Assembly (NCBI GenBank): GCA_944320745.1 | Contig: CALUIN010000045.1 | Location: 1-33,875 of the forward strand | Direction of reading: 5' to 3' | Origin: an uncultured Alloprevotella sp. | GTDB lineage: Bacteria > Bacteroidota > Bacteroidia > Bacteroidales > Bacteroidaceae | Length of the DNA stretch: 33,875 bases | Shown here: piece after piece, positions 16,387 to 24,162 of the stretch | How positions within the stretch are numbered: position 1 is the first letter of the stretch | How the letters are laid out: each line of letters begins with the position of its first letter | Made by a program: the position numbers and the translations under genes | The notes under the pieces: generated by a model | Told to the model about the DNA's origin: nothing | Database searches by the model: none | What the model saw: only the letters and a program-made list of their open reading frames with translations

Positions 16387-16806
16387 TTAAAATTTCCACC
16401 ATTTCTTCTTGGGCGGCTGCGGGCTGCCGTATTGTGCCTCGCTCAAATACTCCTCGTAGGAAATTTTCCGACTGATGAGCTGATATATGGTACCCCAGTC
16501 AGGGAGACCGCCGACATTGCAGTCGTCAATGAACATTTGGGCCTTGATTTTCCGGCTGAAATGAGGGTTCTTGTCCTTTTCGTCCTCGTCGTAGTCTTGA
16601 TTTACAGCGTAAAAGGTAATCCCGCGGCTCTTGCACCATTCGACAGCCTCGTCCAACAACTTTCCTTCGCGGACAGTCCATAGGATCAGTTTGTGGCCGT
16701 CTTTTATCAGTTGTTTCAGAGTGGCTACTGCAAACGGTCTTTCCTTTCCAATTTCCGGATAGCGGTGTTCTACTATCGTACCGTCAAAGTCTACTGCTAT
16801 GGTCAT
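16387..16806 (-). CDS. Small HAD-superfamily phosphatase (BT0820-like)
   Basis: A 139-residue HAD protein starting MTIAVDFDGTIVEH. The catalytic motif I DFDGT has the nucleophile Asp6 and the acid/base Asp8; LILWTVREG is motif II (Thr), and FIDDCNVGG near residue 107 supplies the magnesium-binding Asp pair. It lacks a cap domain, so it is likely a compact phosphatase with an unknown small phosphorylated substrate; the similarity is to small Bacteroides HAD proteins. The reading extends upstream into the previous gene, but that part is the secreted protein in another frame; the ATG at 16806 lies 14 nt behind its stop. It belongs to the rmlA transcript. Confidence 0.85.
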   Translation of the reverse strand: MTIAVDFDGTIVEHRYPEIGKERPFAVATLKQLIKDGHKLILWTVREGKLLDEAVEWCKSRGITFYAVNQDYDEDEKDKNPHFSRKIKAQMFIDDCNVGGLPDWGTIYQLISRKISYEEYLSEAQYGSPQPPKKKWWKF

Positions 16807-16820
16807 CTCTTTGCTGAAAT

Positions 16821-18722
16821 CTATTTTATGATGAATTTTTCTCCTTTCCAAATGTAGAGTCCTGCGGGTAAATCCCGTAAGCCCTTCGAGGTGATGGATA
16901 TGCGAAACAGTGTGCCGTCTGCCCGGTAGCACGGGCTGCCATCCCGACATGATGAGGCGGCAGACGGAATAGAGGTTGGTTGCGGATGGGATATCCGAAC
17001 TTGATTTGACAGGACTGTACTCTTGAGATAAGCGCGGAACGCGGACAAGCTGCTGCCCGTAGCGGCCCGCTGAAAGTTCTCCCCCGTCTCGTTAAGTAGA
17101 TATACGTAATAAGGTGCTTGGTTGAAAGTGAGGGGCTGGAACGTACCGCACAATTCAAGGCCTTGGCTGCCTTGATTTGAACTTTCTTCCGGCATGACGG
17201 TGCCTTCCTTGCAGGTGACGGCAAAAGGTACGGTTTCGGAGGTAGCCGAGCCCGTATAACGGAAAATCATAGCTTCTGCAGCAGGTATTTCCTCTGTAGC
17301 TTCAAAGTAAAGCTCTTGGCTGCCTGCATCGTAGCGGGCATATTTCTCCACTTTGAAATCGTCCGGTGCAGCGGCTTCAAAAGGCAAGTAAAGCGTTTCC
17401 CACATGCCGTCGGCATAGGCCTGGCGCTTGTATGTCAGTTGTCCGGCAGAGACGTGGAACGGGCGATCTATATATAAGGAATATCCGTCGAGAATCTCGG
17501 CATCGGACAGTAGAAAATTTTCTCCGTCCTCAGGACAGCAGACTACAAACTTCCACTGTGCGGGTACGAAAGGGGCATCGTCGGCCTGTATATATATGAT
17601 AGAATTGGCGGCCTGTCCTTGGAATGGCCTTACCGCAGCCGGAAGCACCACTCCGGTAAGGTCCAATGCGAGAATGTTGTCCCATGGGATTTCTGCAAGT
17701 GCAGACGCAGTCCATCCCCCGGAGAGCACGGCCGTATTTCCAGCAACTTTCGCTTCAGGCCTGGCCGATACGGGCAATAGCATGGCAGCCTTGACCTCGT
17801 TGCTGACTGGCGACTCGGAATCAATCAGCTTGAATTGGCCGGTATATACTAAATATCGGGGTACAGCCTCGCTTGTGGTGATGTACCCGTTGGTGATTTT
17901 CCATATTGCAGGAGTTGTTGCGGACTTCAAGTCATAGCCTAAATATAGTCCGTCTGAACTTTGCAAGGAAAATCCGTTTGCCGTGTAGTGGCAAGTCCAT
18001 TGACCGATTAGTGGGTCGAAAGCCAGTTCGCCGTTTCGCAGCAAATAGTTCTCAGCGCCCGTAGCGGATAAGTCGGGCTGAGCTACCTGCCCGCCGCCGT
18101 ATAGTCCTACGACTTCGTTGTCTTCTGGCTGGGTTGCTTCACCGGGGAGATCGGCTATTTTACGGGCCATCTTGTACAGATATAGCCATTCCGAATCGCA
18201 GGAATTGTAATTGCCGAAAACCGTGTAGACATCAAAATCGTTTATACCCAAGAAACGGCCCGGGGTACCCGCATTTTCAAATCTGAACAGGCCGTCTTGT
18301 ACGCTGGCGTTCCACTCAGTTGCAGTGGCATTGTTCATGGCGAGGTTCGTGGAATTGCCTTTTTCCGCGAAGATGTATTGGCCATCCTCGGCGCATTGGA
18401 TGCAATAGTTACCGGAGGCGGTCGATGTGATTTTCCAAATGGAGTTTGCGGAGTCGAAGTCTGTGGCGGTCGGCAGTTCGTCCCAGTTCAGCGGCTCGGC
18501 ATGGAGTTTGCCTTTGTAGTCCTTGTCGGTCAGCACGTAGTAGTTGCCCTTACCCGCTTTGCCGATGATGAGGAAAAAATCTTTGTCGGAAAGTTCGTCG
18601 AGGCTGTGAACAAGCTTAAAAGTCGCCGGCAGAAGAGTGTCAATTTCTTCTGCCCACAACTTTGGCCCTCCCCCAAAGAGGGTGTACAAGAGAATGTATG
18701 CGACCAGCCTGCTGACTTTCAT
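16821..18722 (-). CDS. Large exported protein with T9SS-like tail, function unknown
   Basis: A 633-residue protein with a signal peptide ([20 protein letters not shown], cleavage probably after KLWA). I recognise no enzymatic domain. Residues about 50-190 and 225-320 are two related beta-rich modules with the pattern W-x-I then a Gly-rich turn and (R/G)-x-L-x-x-Y, e.g. NSIWKITSTASGNYCI and AIWKITNGYITTSE followed by RYLVYTGQFKLI. A third beta region (330-560) precedes the end DLPAGLYIWKGEKFIIK, which is typical of T9SS type A sorting tails, so surface display is likely. The ATG overlaps the rmlA stop as TGATG, so translation is coupled to rmlA. A start one codon upstream would need TTG and is less likely. 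Probably an adhesin or structural surface protein. Confidence 0.75.
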   Translation of the reverse strand: MKVSRLVAYILLYTLFGGGPKLWAEEIDTLLPATFKLVHSLDELSDKDFFLIIGKAGKGNYYVLTDKDYKGKLHAEPLNWDELPTATDFDSANSIWKITSTASGNYCIQCAEDGQYIFAEKGNSTNLAMNNATATEWNASVQDGLFRFENAGTPGRFLGINDFDVYTVFGNYNSCDSEWLYLYKMARKIADLPGEATQPEDNEVVGLYGGGQVAQPDLSATGAENYLLRNGELAFDPLIGQWTCHYTANGFSLQSSDGLYLGYDLKSATTPAIWKITNGYITTSEAVPRYLVYTGQFKLIDSESPVSNEVKAAMLLPVSARPEAKVAGNTAVLSGGWTASALAEIPWDNILALDLTGVVLPAAVRPFQGQAANSIIYIQADDAPFVPAQWKFVVCCPEDGENFLLSDAEILDGYSLYIDRPFHVSAGQLTYKRQAYADGMWETLYLPFEAAAPDDFKVEKYARYDAGSQELYFEATEEIPAAEAMIFRYTGSATSETVPFAVTCKEGTVMPEESSNQGSQGLELCGTFQPLTFNQAPYYVYLLNETGENFQRAATGSSLSAFRAYLKSTVLSNQVRISHPQPTSIPSAASSCRDGSPCYRADGTLFRISITSKGLRDLPAGLYIWKGEKFIIK

Positions 18723-19609
18723 CAATCGTTTTCTTCCGGTTTTACTAAATTAATCAGGTATTGTCCGTATTCGTTTTTGGCCATGGGGCGTGCTTTTGCG
18801 TAAACCGTCTCGGCAGTGATCCATCCCTGCTTGAATGCGATTTCTTCCAAGCATCCAACCTTTAGCCCGGTCCGTTTCTCAATGACCTCTATGAAAGTGG
18901 ATGCCTCGCTGAGGCTATCGTGTGTACCTGTATCCAGCCACGCGAAGCCGAGTCCCAGTGTCTGTACCTTCAACGCTCCATCTTTGAGATATTGTTGGTT
19001 TAGGCTTGTGATCTCCAGCTCTCCCCGCTCCGAGGGTTTTATGGTTTTGGCGATGTCCACCACGCTGTTGGGGTAGAAGTACAGGCCCACCACCGCGTAG
19101 TTTGATTTTGGCTTTTGCGGCTTTTCCTCGATGCTTTTGCAGGAACCGTTTTCGTCAAATTCCACGACTCCATAGCGGAAGGGGTCGTTGACCCGATAGC
19201 CGAATACGGAGGCCTTTTTTTCGTCGCGTGCGGTGGCTACAGCTTTTTCCAGCATCCGGCTGAATCCGCTGCCGTAGAAAATGTTGTCGCCTAAGACCAG
19301 GCAAACGTCGTCCTGTCCGATGAACTCCTCTCCGATAATGAATGCTTGTGCCAGTCCGTCGGGCGATGGCTGTTCCGCGTAGGTCAGTTTTATGCCAAAG
19401 TTGGAACCGTCTCCTAACAGCCGGCGGAAACTGGGTAAGTCCTGAGGCGTAGATATAATCAGTATGTCCCTGATTCCTGCCAGCATCAGTACCGACAGGG
19501 GGTAATATACCATCGGCTTGTCGTATATGGGGATGAGCTGCTTGCTGATCCCTTTCGTTATGGGGTATAGCCGGGTTCCTGATCCGCCAGCCAAGACTAT
19601 TCCTTTCAT
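18722..19609 (-). CDS. rfbA: Glucose-1-phosphate thymidylyltransferase
   Basis: A 295-residue enzyme (RmlA/RfbA) that makes dTDP-glucose from glucose-1-phosphate and dTTP, the first step to dTDP-rhamnose and other deoxysugars of surface polysaccharides. The nucleotide-binding start is [19 protein letters not shown], followed by [16 protein letters not shown], the Mg-binding LGDNIFYG near residue 110, [19 protein letters not shown] and the sugar-binding [10 protein letters not shown] near 220. Everything expected is present. No rmlB, rmlC or rmlD is adjacent; instead a secreted protein gene is translationally coupled by TGATG. A promoter box lies upstream at 19657. Cytoplasmic. Confidence 0.97.
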   Translation of the reverse strand: MKGIVLAGGSGTRLYPITKGISKQLIPIYDKPMVYYPLSVLMLAGIRDILIISTPQDLPSFRRLLGDGSNFGIKLTYAEQPSPDGLAQAFIIGEEFIGQDDVCLVLGDNIFYGSGFSRMLEKAVATARDEKKASVFGYRVNDPFRYGVVEFDENGSCKSIEEKPQKPKSNYAVVGLYFYPNSVVDIAKTIKPSERGELEITSLNQQYLKDGALKVQTLGLGFAWLDTGTHDSLSEASTFIEVIEKRTGLKVGCLEEIAFKQGWITAETVYAKARPMAKNEYGQYLINLVKPEEND

Positions 19610-19656
19610 GTTCTCCGTGACTAAGTTTTAATGTGTTTCGGTTTTGATGCTCTCGG

Positions 19657-19687
19657 CAAAGATACACATATTTATTTGAATAACTAA
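19657..19687 (-). promoter_or_regulatory. Promoter for the rfbA transcript
   Basis: On the minus strand TATCTTTG (19657-19664) matches the -7 consensus and TTAG (19684-19687) lies 19 nt upstream, three of four bases of TTTG. The rfbA ATG follows after 47 nt. Confidence 0.6.
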
Positions 19688-19728
19688 GGAACTTTTATCG
19701 AAGAAAAATAGAATATTAGTCTTAGGGC

Positions 19729-19776
19729 AAAAAATAGAATCTCCACATGTCACCTGCTTGGTGAACGGGAGATTCT
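19729..19776 (-). terminator. Rho-independent terminator behind mlaF
   Basis: AGAATCTCC (19736-19744) pairs with GGAGATTCT (19768-19776), with a nested CACC/GGTG stem in the loop. On the minus strand it is followed by ATTTTTTGCCC. It ends the mlaE-mlaF transcript 62 nt behind the mlaF stop. Confidence 0.85.
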
Positions 19777-19838
19777 GAGAGGCAGGGCGGGCTAATGGGC
19801 CCGCCTCCGTGGTAACGCGTTGTGCGCTGCTTGCCCGG

Positions 19839-20594
19839 TTAGCGGTTTGCCTCGCGGACTTTCCGGAAAAGGTCCGACGCAAAGATGAATGCGCTGAGGC
19901 GTGCGTTATCCGAGGAAACGACTTCATCCTTAGAGCCTTCCCATTCCTTACGGCCGTCGTAGATGAATAGGATGTGCTCGCCGATACCCATTACGGAGTT
20001 CATGTCGTGCGTATTAATAATCGTCGTGATTCCGTATTCGTGCGTAATCCCATGAATCAGTTCGTCGATGACGAGTGAGGTCTTAGGGTCAAGGCCGGAA
20101 TTGGGCTCGTCGCAGAACAGGTATTTGGGATTCAGGACTATGGCGCGGGCAATGGCAACTCTTTTTTGCATACCGCCGGATATTTCTCCGGGGTATTTGT
20201 TGGCGGCTTCTAAAAGGTTGACTCGGTCCAGGCAATTTTCAGCCTGTCGCTTCCTGTCCTTGTAGTTCATGTCGGAAAACATGTCCAAGGGAAACATCAC
20301 ATTCTCGAGCACGCTCATTGAGTCGAACAGTGCCGCGCTTTGGAAGATCATTCCCATTTCGCGCCGCAGCATCGTCTTTTCCTTCTTGGACATTTTGACG
20401 AAATTCCGCCCGTCGTACAGCACGTCTCCTTCTGTCGGGTCCAGTAGCCCGACGATACATTTCATCAGTACGGTCTTGCCCGAGCCGCTCTGTCCTATAA
20501 TTAGGTTGGTTATTCCATCCTTGAACTGGCTGCTGATGTCCTTCAATACAGTCTTGTCCTCAAAGGACTTGTACAAATTTTTGATTTCTATCAT
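19839..20594 (-). CDS. mlaF: ABC transporter ATP-binding protein, MlaF type
   Basis: A 251-residue ATPase starting MIEIKNLYKSF. Walker A is GQSGSGKT at residues 34-41, the Q-loop MIFQSAALF, the signature ISGGMQKRVAIARA and Walker B YLFCDEPNSGLDP; the H-loop is NTHDM. It powers the MlaE permease in phospholipid transport between the inner and outer membrane, keeping outer-membrane asymmetry. A reading from 20780 is mlaE in another frame; the true ATG overlaps the mlaE stop as ATGA. No mlaD (MCE) gene is adjacent in this window. Confidence 0.93.
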   Translation of the reverse strand: MIEIKNLYKSFEDKTVLKDISSQFKDGITNLIIGQSGSGKTVLMKCIVGLLDPTEGDVLYDGRNFVKMSKKEKTMLRREMGMIFQSAALFDSMSVLENVMFPLDMFSDMNYKDRKRQAENCLDRVNLLEAANKYPGEISGGMQKRVAIARAIVLNPKYLFCDEPNSGLDPKTSLVIDELIHGITHEYGITTIINTHDMNSVMGIGEHILFIYDGRKEWEGSKDEVVSSDNARLSAFIFASDLFRKVREANR

Positions 20595-21337
20595 GACAGC
20601 ATCTGGGTTAGGAAGAGGTCGGAGAACAGGATGAGCATACTGCTGGACACTACGGCGTTCGTGCTGGCTTTTCCGACATTGATGGAACCGCCTTCGACAG
20701 TGTAGCCGTAGTAGGAGGAGACACTCGCTATGATGAAAGCGAAAAATATGGATTTGATGACGCCCATCCAGAAGAACCATTGGTTGAACTCATAGAGCAT
20801 ACCGGAGGTCAGGTCTGTGGCTGTGATGATGTGGCCAATGTAAGCCGTGGCGTAGGCTCCGATAATGCCGCTCGCCGTACTGAAGATGACAAGGAAGGGG
20901 ATCATGGTCATCAGCCCCAGGATCTTGGGCAATATCAGAAAACTTGCGGAATTGATGCCCATGATTTCCAGGGCGTCAATCTGCTGCGTCGTCCGCATTG
21001 TCCCCAGCTCTGAGGCAATATTTGAACCTACTTTGCCGGAAAGGATAAGGCACATGATGGAGGAGGAGAACTCAAGGAGCATGATTTCCCGCGTCACGTA
21101 GCCGGAGACCCAGTGGGGCATCCATGCACTTTGGATGTTCAGCTTTATCTGAATGCAGATGACCGCACCGATAAAGAAAGAAATCAGCAGGACGATTCCT
21201 ATGGAATTGACGCCCAATTGAGCCATCTCTTTCAGGTATTGTTTGAAAAACATTCGCATCCGTTCGGGGCGTGAGAATGTTCTTCCCAATAACTGGAAAT
21301 AGCGGCCCAACGATGTGAGTAATCTGTGTATCAGCAT
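20591..21337 (-). CDS. mlaE: ABC transporter permease, MlaE family
   Basis: A 248-residue inner-membrane protein with several hydrophobic segments (IGIVLLISFFIGAVICIQIK, LLEFSSSIMCLILSGKVGS, FLILPKILGLMTMIPFLVIF, IIGAYATAYIGHIITA, FFAFIIASVSSYYGYTVEGG). The strings RTTQQIDALEIMGIN and KVGSNIASELGTMR are the conserved MlaE contact loop with the ATPase, and the C-terminal GGSINVGKASTNAVVSSS is typical. It works with MlaF in lipid transport across the envelope. It is the first gene of the mlaE-mlaF pair. The upstream spacer 21338-21444 shows no clear promoter. Confidence 0.95.
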   Translation of the reverse strand: MLIHRLLTSLGRYFQLLGRTFSRPERMRMFFKQYLKEMAQLGVNSIGIVLLISFFIGAVICIQIKLNIQSAWMPHWVSGYVTREIMLLEFSSSIMCLILSGKVGSNIASELGTMRTTQQIDALEIMGINSASFLILPKILGLMTMIPFLVIFSTASGIIGAYATAYIGHIITATDLTSGMLYEFNQWFFWMGVIKSIFFAFIIASVSSYYGYTVEGGSINVGKASTNAVVSSSMLILFSDLFLTQMLS

Positions 21338-21444
21338 ATGTTAGATGATGGTCATACGGATTCTGTTACTCCTTTCTGCGCCCCATCGGGCAACTACCCG
21401 GTCGTCGCTCCTTTTCTGCATGTGGTTGAGGCGTGCGCAAGGTG

Positions 21445-23028
21445 TTAGCGCATTTCGTTTTCCTCCTTCATGTCTATCTCTTCGCCGTGGGCGTCATAGA
21501 ATATGTACTGCAGGTAGGACAATTTCTGGTTCGGGATGATGGTGATACCCCGGCTATATTTCATCTGCCATTTGCGTTTGAGCGAGATCAACCCTTGATT
21601 GATGTATGCCGCTACGAACGGGTGAACGTGTAGCTTGAATTTCTTAATGCCGAATTTCTCCACCAGCAGTTTGATCTTGCTTTCCAGTGCGTCGGTAAAC
21701 AGGAGGCTTGATTTGATTTTACCGGATCCTCCGCATGTCGGGCAGTTTTCCTCTACATTGACGTCCATGGCCGGCCGCACTCTTTGGCGGGTGATCTGCA
21801 TCAGTCCGAACTTGGATAGCGGAAGAATGTTATGCCGCGCGCGGTCCTTGCGCATGTTCTCCACCATGCGTTCGTAGAGCTTCTGACGGTTTTCGGCCAA
21901 AGCCATGTCGATGAAGTCCACGACGATGATGCCGCCCATGTCCCTAAGTCTAAGTTGGCGCGCCAGTTCGTCTGCGGCGCCCAGATTCACGTCCAGCGCG
22001 TTGACTTCCTGTCCTTCGGGCGATTTTGAGCGGTTGCCGCTGTTGATGTCGACCACGTGGAGCGCCTCAGTGTGTTCTATAATCATGTACGCTCCATGTT
22101 TATAGGTCACGGTCCGGCCGAAGCTCGTTTTAATTTGCTTCGTTACAGAGAAATTGTCGAAAATGGGAAGATTTCCCGTGTAGAGTTTGACGATTTGTTT
22201 CCGTTCGGGAGCTATCAGGGCAACGTAGTCCTTTACTTCGTTGTAGACATTCTGGTCGTTGATATAGATGTTTTCGTAGGAGGGATTGAACAAGTCGCGC
22301 AGCAGGGCCACTGTCCGGCTTGTCTCTTCGTAGCAAAGTTGGGGGAGCTTCAGTTGCTGCTGTCTGGCGCGCTGTACCTTGCTCACCGTGTCCTCCCAGC
22401 GTTTGAGCAGAATTTTTAGCTCCATGTCCAGTTCGGCTACACGCCTTCCTTCCGCCACTGTGCGGATGATGAGGCCGAAGTTCTTGGGCTTTATGCTTTG
22501 CATCAGCTGTTTCAGTCTGGTGCGTTCGGCGTTGCTCTTGATTTTTGAGGATACGGAGATTTTTTGGCCGAAGGGAATCAGTACAAGGTAGCGCCCGGCA
22601 AACGACAGTTCGCAGGTCAGACGCGGCCCTTTCGTGGAGATGGGTTCTTTGGTTATCTGGACCAGTACTTCCTGTCCTACTTTCAGCGTGTTTTGCACGC
22701 TCCCGTCCTTCTCAAGTTCTTCTGAACAAACCGCTTTGGACATGGATACGGTCCTTTTGTCATCGCGCAGCATGCCGACGAACTTGTCCAGCGAGTAGAA
22801 TCGCGTACCCAGGTCTAAATAGTGTAGGAAAGCATCACGTTCATATCCGACATTCACGAAGCAAGCATTCAGGCCAGGCATTAATTTCTTAATCTTTGCG
22901 AGATAGATGTTTCCAACCGAGAAATGCTCCGACCGTCCTTCCTTTTGGAACTCTACCAGTTTCTTGTCCTCAAGGAGAGCGATGGAGATGTCCTTAGGCT
23001 GAACATCTACAATAACTTCGCTAGTCAT
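21445..23028 (-). CDS. rng: Ribonuclease E/G family endoribonuclease (RNase G type)
   Basis: A 527-residue enzyme that cuts single-stranded RNA with 5'-monophosphate preference, in rRNA maturation and mRNA decay. The N-terminal part has the S1 domain (about residues 35-125: FSVGNIYLAKIKKLMPGLNA). The catalytic core includes VVDINSGNRSK and IIVVDFIDMA, whose Asp residues bind Mg, and the zinc-link CPTCGGSG in the last third. There is no long C-terminal scaffold, so it is RNase G-like rather than RNase E-like. The ATG at 23028 (MTSEVIVDVQ) is chosen; an upstream start would need TTG. A TAAATTTTG string lies just upstream of the ATG, a poor -7 match. It follows the HU/basic-protein unit and is separated from it by a terminator. 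Confidence 0.94.
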   Translation of the reverse strand: MTSEVIVDVQPKDISIALLEDKKLVEFQKEGRSEHFSVGNIYLAKIKKLMPGLNACFVNVGYERDAFLHYLDLGTRFYSLDKFVGMLRDDKRTVSMSKAVCSEELEKDGSVQNTLKVGQEVLVQITKEPISTKGPRLTCELSFAGRYLVLIPFGQKISVSSKIKSNAERTRLKQLMQSIKPKNFGLIIRTVAEGRRVAELDMELKILLKRWEDTVSKVQRARQQQLKLPQLCYEETSRTVALLRDLFNPSYENIYINDQNVYNEVKDYVALIAPERKQIVKLYTGNLPIFDNFSVTKQIKTSFGRTVTYKHGAYMIIEHTEALHVVDINSGNRSKSPEGQEVNALDVNLGAADELARQLRLRDMGGIIVVDFIDMALAENRQKLYERMVENMRKDRARHNILPLSKFGLMQITRQRVRPAMDVNVEENCPTCGGSGKIKSSLLFTDALESKIKLLVEKFGIKKFKLHVHPFVAAYINQGLISLKRKWQMKYSRGITIIPNQKLSYLQYIFYDAHGEEIDMKEENEMR

Positions 23029-23098
23029 TTCTGTCAAAATTTAGTCGCACGGCAGACCGGACGGATGACTGGCCTGCCGGGAAGTGATTATTCAATTG

Positions 23099-23153
23099 AA
23101 AAAGTGCCAATACGTAAGCTCACTGGCGTGTGAAGCTTAAAACATATTGGCAC
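23099..23153 (-). terminator. Terminator behind the HU and small basic protein genes
   Basis: GTGCCAATA (23104-23112) pairs with TATTGGCAC (23145-23153); TAAGCT/AGCTTA forms an inner stem. On the minus strand TTTTTCAATTG follows directly. It lies 33 nt behind the stop of the 29-codon gene. Confidence 0.85.
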
Positions 23154-23185
23154 ATTGCTTAATCAGAAAAACAGGAGCCAAGTGT

Positions 23186-23275
23186 TTACTTGCTCTTATG
23201 TCTGTTCTTTCTTAATCTTTTTTTACGCTTGTGCGTAGCCATCTTATGTCTTTTTTTCTTTTTCCCACTAGGCAT
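23186..23275 (-). CDS. Tiny highly basic protein, probably ribosome-associated
   Basis: Only 29 residues: MPSGKKKKRHKMATHKRKKR followed by LRKNRHKSK, stop TAA at 23188-23186. About 60 percent of residues are Lys, Arg or His. I recall very similar short ORFs in other Bacteroidota, next to the same RNase G and HU genes, which argues for a real gene. Composition and size match small structural ribosomal proteins; it might be the Bacteroidota-specific large-subunit protein reported as bL38, but I cannot confirm that identity. It lies 33 nt behind hup and is followed by a terminator, so it shares the HU transcript. Confidence 0.8.
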   Translation of the reverse strand: MPSGKKKKRHKMATHKRKKRLRKNRHKSK

Positions 23276-23308
23276 GGCAATATATTTTTAAAGGGTTAAT
23301 AAATAAAA

Positions 23309-23581
23309 TTATTTGATTTCCTGCATGAAAGTCTTCGCGGGTTTAAATGCGGGAATGTTGTGTTCGGGGATAATGATAGTGGTGTTGAGGGAAATATTCC
23401 GGGCTGTTTTCTGGGCGCGTTTTTTCAGGATAAAACTGCCAAACCCGCGGAGATATACAGGCTCACCTTGGGCTAAAGAGTCCTTTACGGATGTCATGAA
23501 AGCCTCAACCGTTTTCAGTACAGTGGTTTTATCTATACCTGTCTTCTGAGAGATTTCATTTACAATATCTGCTTTAGTCAT
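23309..23581 (-). CDS. HU-family DNA-binding protein
   Basis: A 90-residue nucleoid protein that binds and bends DNA as a dimer. It starts MTKADIVNEISQKTGIDKTTV, the usual HU helix-turn-helix dimer part, continues with VYLRGFGSFILKKRAQKTAR, and ends with a beta-arm region ARNISLNTTIIIPEHNIPAFKPAKTFMQEIK. The arm carries IIPEHNIPAF, where most HU proteins have IPA, so the Pro that intercalates into DNA is kept. Its own promoter box is upstream at 23630, and the 29-aa basic protein follows on the same transcript. Confidence 0.95.
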   Translation of the reverse strand: MTKADIVNEISQKTGIDKTTVLKTVEAFMTSVKDSLAQGEPVYLRGFGSFILKKRAQKTARNISLNTTIIIPEHNIPAFKPAKTFMQEIK

Positions 23582-23629
23582 TTGTGTCTGTTGTATTTAT
23601 GTGTTAAACTTCAAAGCGTGAATCGGCTG

Positions 23630-23637
23630 CAAAGATA
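23630..23637 (-). promoter_or_regulatory. -7 box of the HU promoter
   Basis: TATCTTTG on the minus strand matches TAnnTTTG, 48 nt before the HU ATG. The -33 position reads TTCA, a weak match. Confidence 0.55.
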
Positions 23638-23676
23638 TAAAAATCAAACGGTATGGTGAAATTTTAAGCCTGTATT

Positions 23677-24132
23677 TTATTTGCTGACAGGGATTTTCTC
23701 CACCCTCCGGATGTGGCGTCCGCCCTCAAAGGCGGTGGAGAAAAATTCATCCATGATACCGCGCGCCGTTTCGCTTGAAATGTACCGGCCGGGCATGACG
23801 AGCACGTTGGCATCGTTGTGCTGGCGGGCCATGTGCGCAATCTCGGGAATCCAAGACAGGGCGGCCCGTATGCTTTGGTGCTTGTTCAGCGTCATGGCGA
23901 TGCCCTCGCCGCTACCGCAGATGGCGATGCCCTTGTCGCACTCGCCGGACTCGATGCCGCGTGCGAGGGCGTGCCCATAGTCCGGATAGTCGCAACTCTC
24001 CTCTGTGTAGGTCCCGTAATCTTTATAAGGAACTCCTTTTTCTTCAAGGTATTGCTTGACAAACTGCTTGAGAGGGAAGCCTGCGTGGTCGCTGGCCAGC
24101 CCTATGGGCTTCTGAATAGCTGTAGATTCCAT
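23677..24132 (-). CDS. rpiB: Ribose-5-phosphate isomerase B
   Basis: A 151-residue enzyme interconverting ribose-5-phosphate and ribulose-5-phosphate in the pentose phosphate pathway. The family's start GLASDHAGFPLKQFV has the substrate-binding Asp-His; the catalytic segment KGIAICGSGEGIAMTLNKH has the Cys and the glycine loop, and RAALSWIPEIAHMARQHNDANVLVMPGR contains the His-Asp-Asn run that completes the site. Length is normal. It lies 30 nt behind tkt on the same strand, so both non-oxidative pentose phosphate enzymes are coexpressed. Confidence 0.97.
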   Translation of the reverse strand: MESTAIQKPIGLASDHAGFPLKQFVKQYLEEKGVPYKDYGTYTEESCDYPDYGHALARGIESGECDKGIAICGSGEGIAMTLNKHQSIRAALSWIPEIAHMARQHNDANVLVMPGRYISSETARGIMDEFFSTAFEGGRHIRRVEKIPVSK

Positions 24133-24162
24133 GATTCTCTCTTGACCTTAGGGAGTGTCTGA

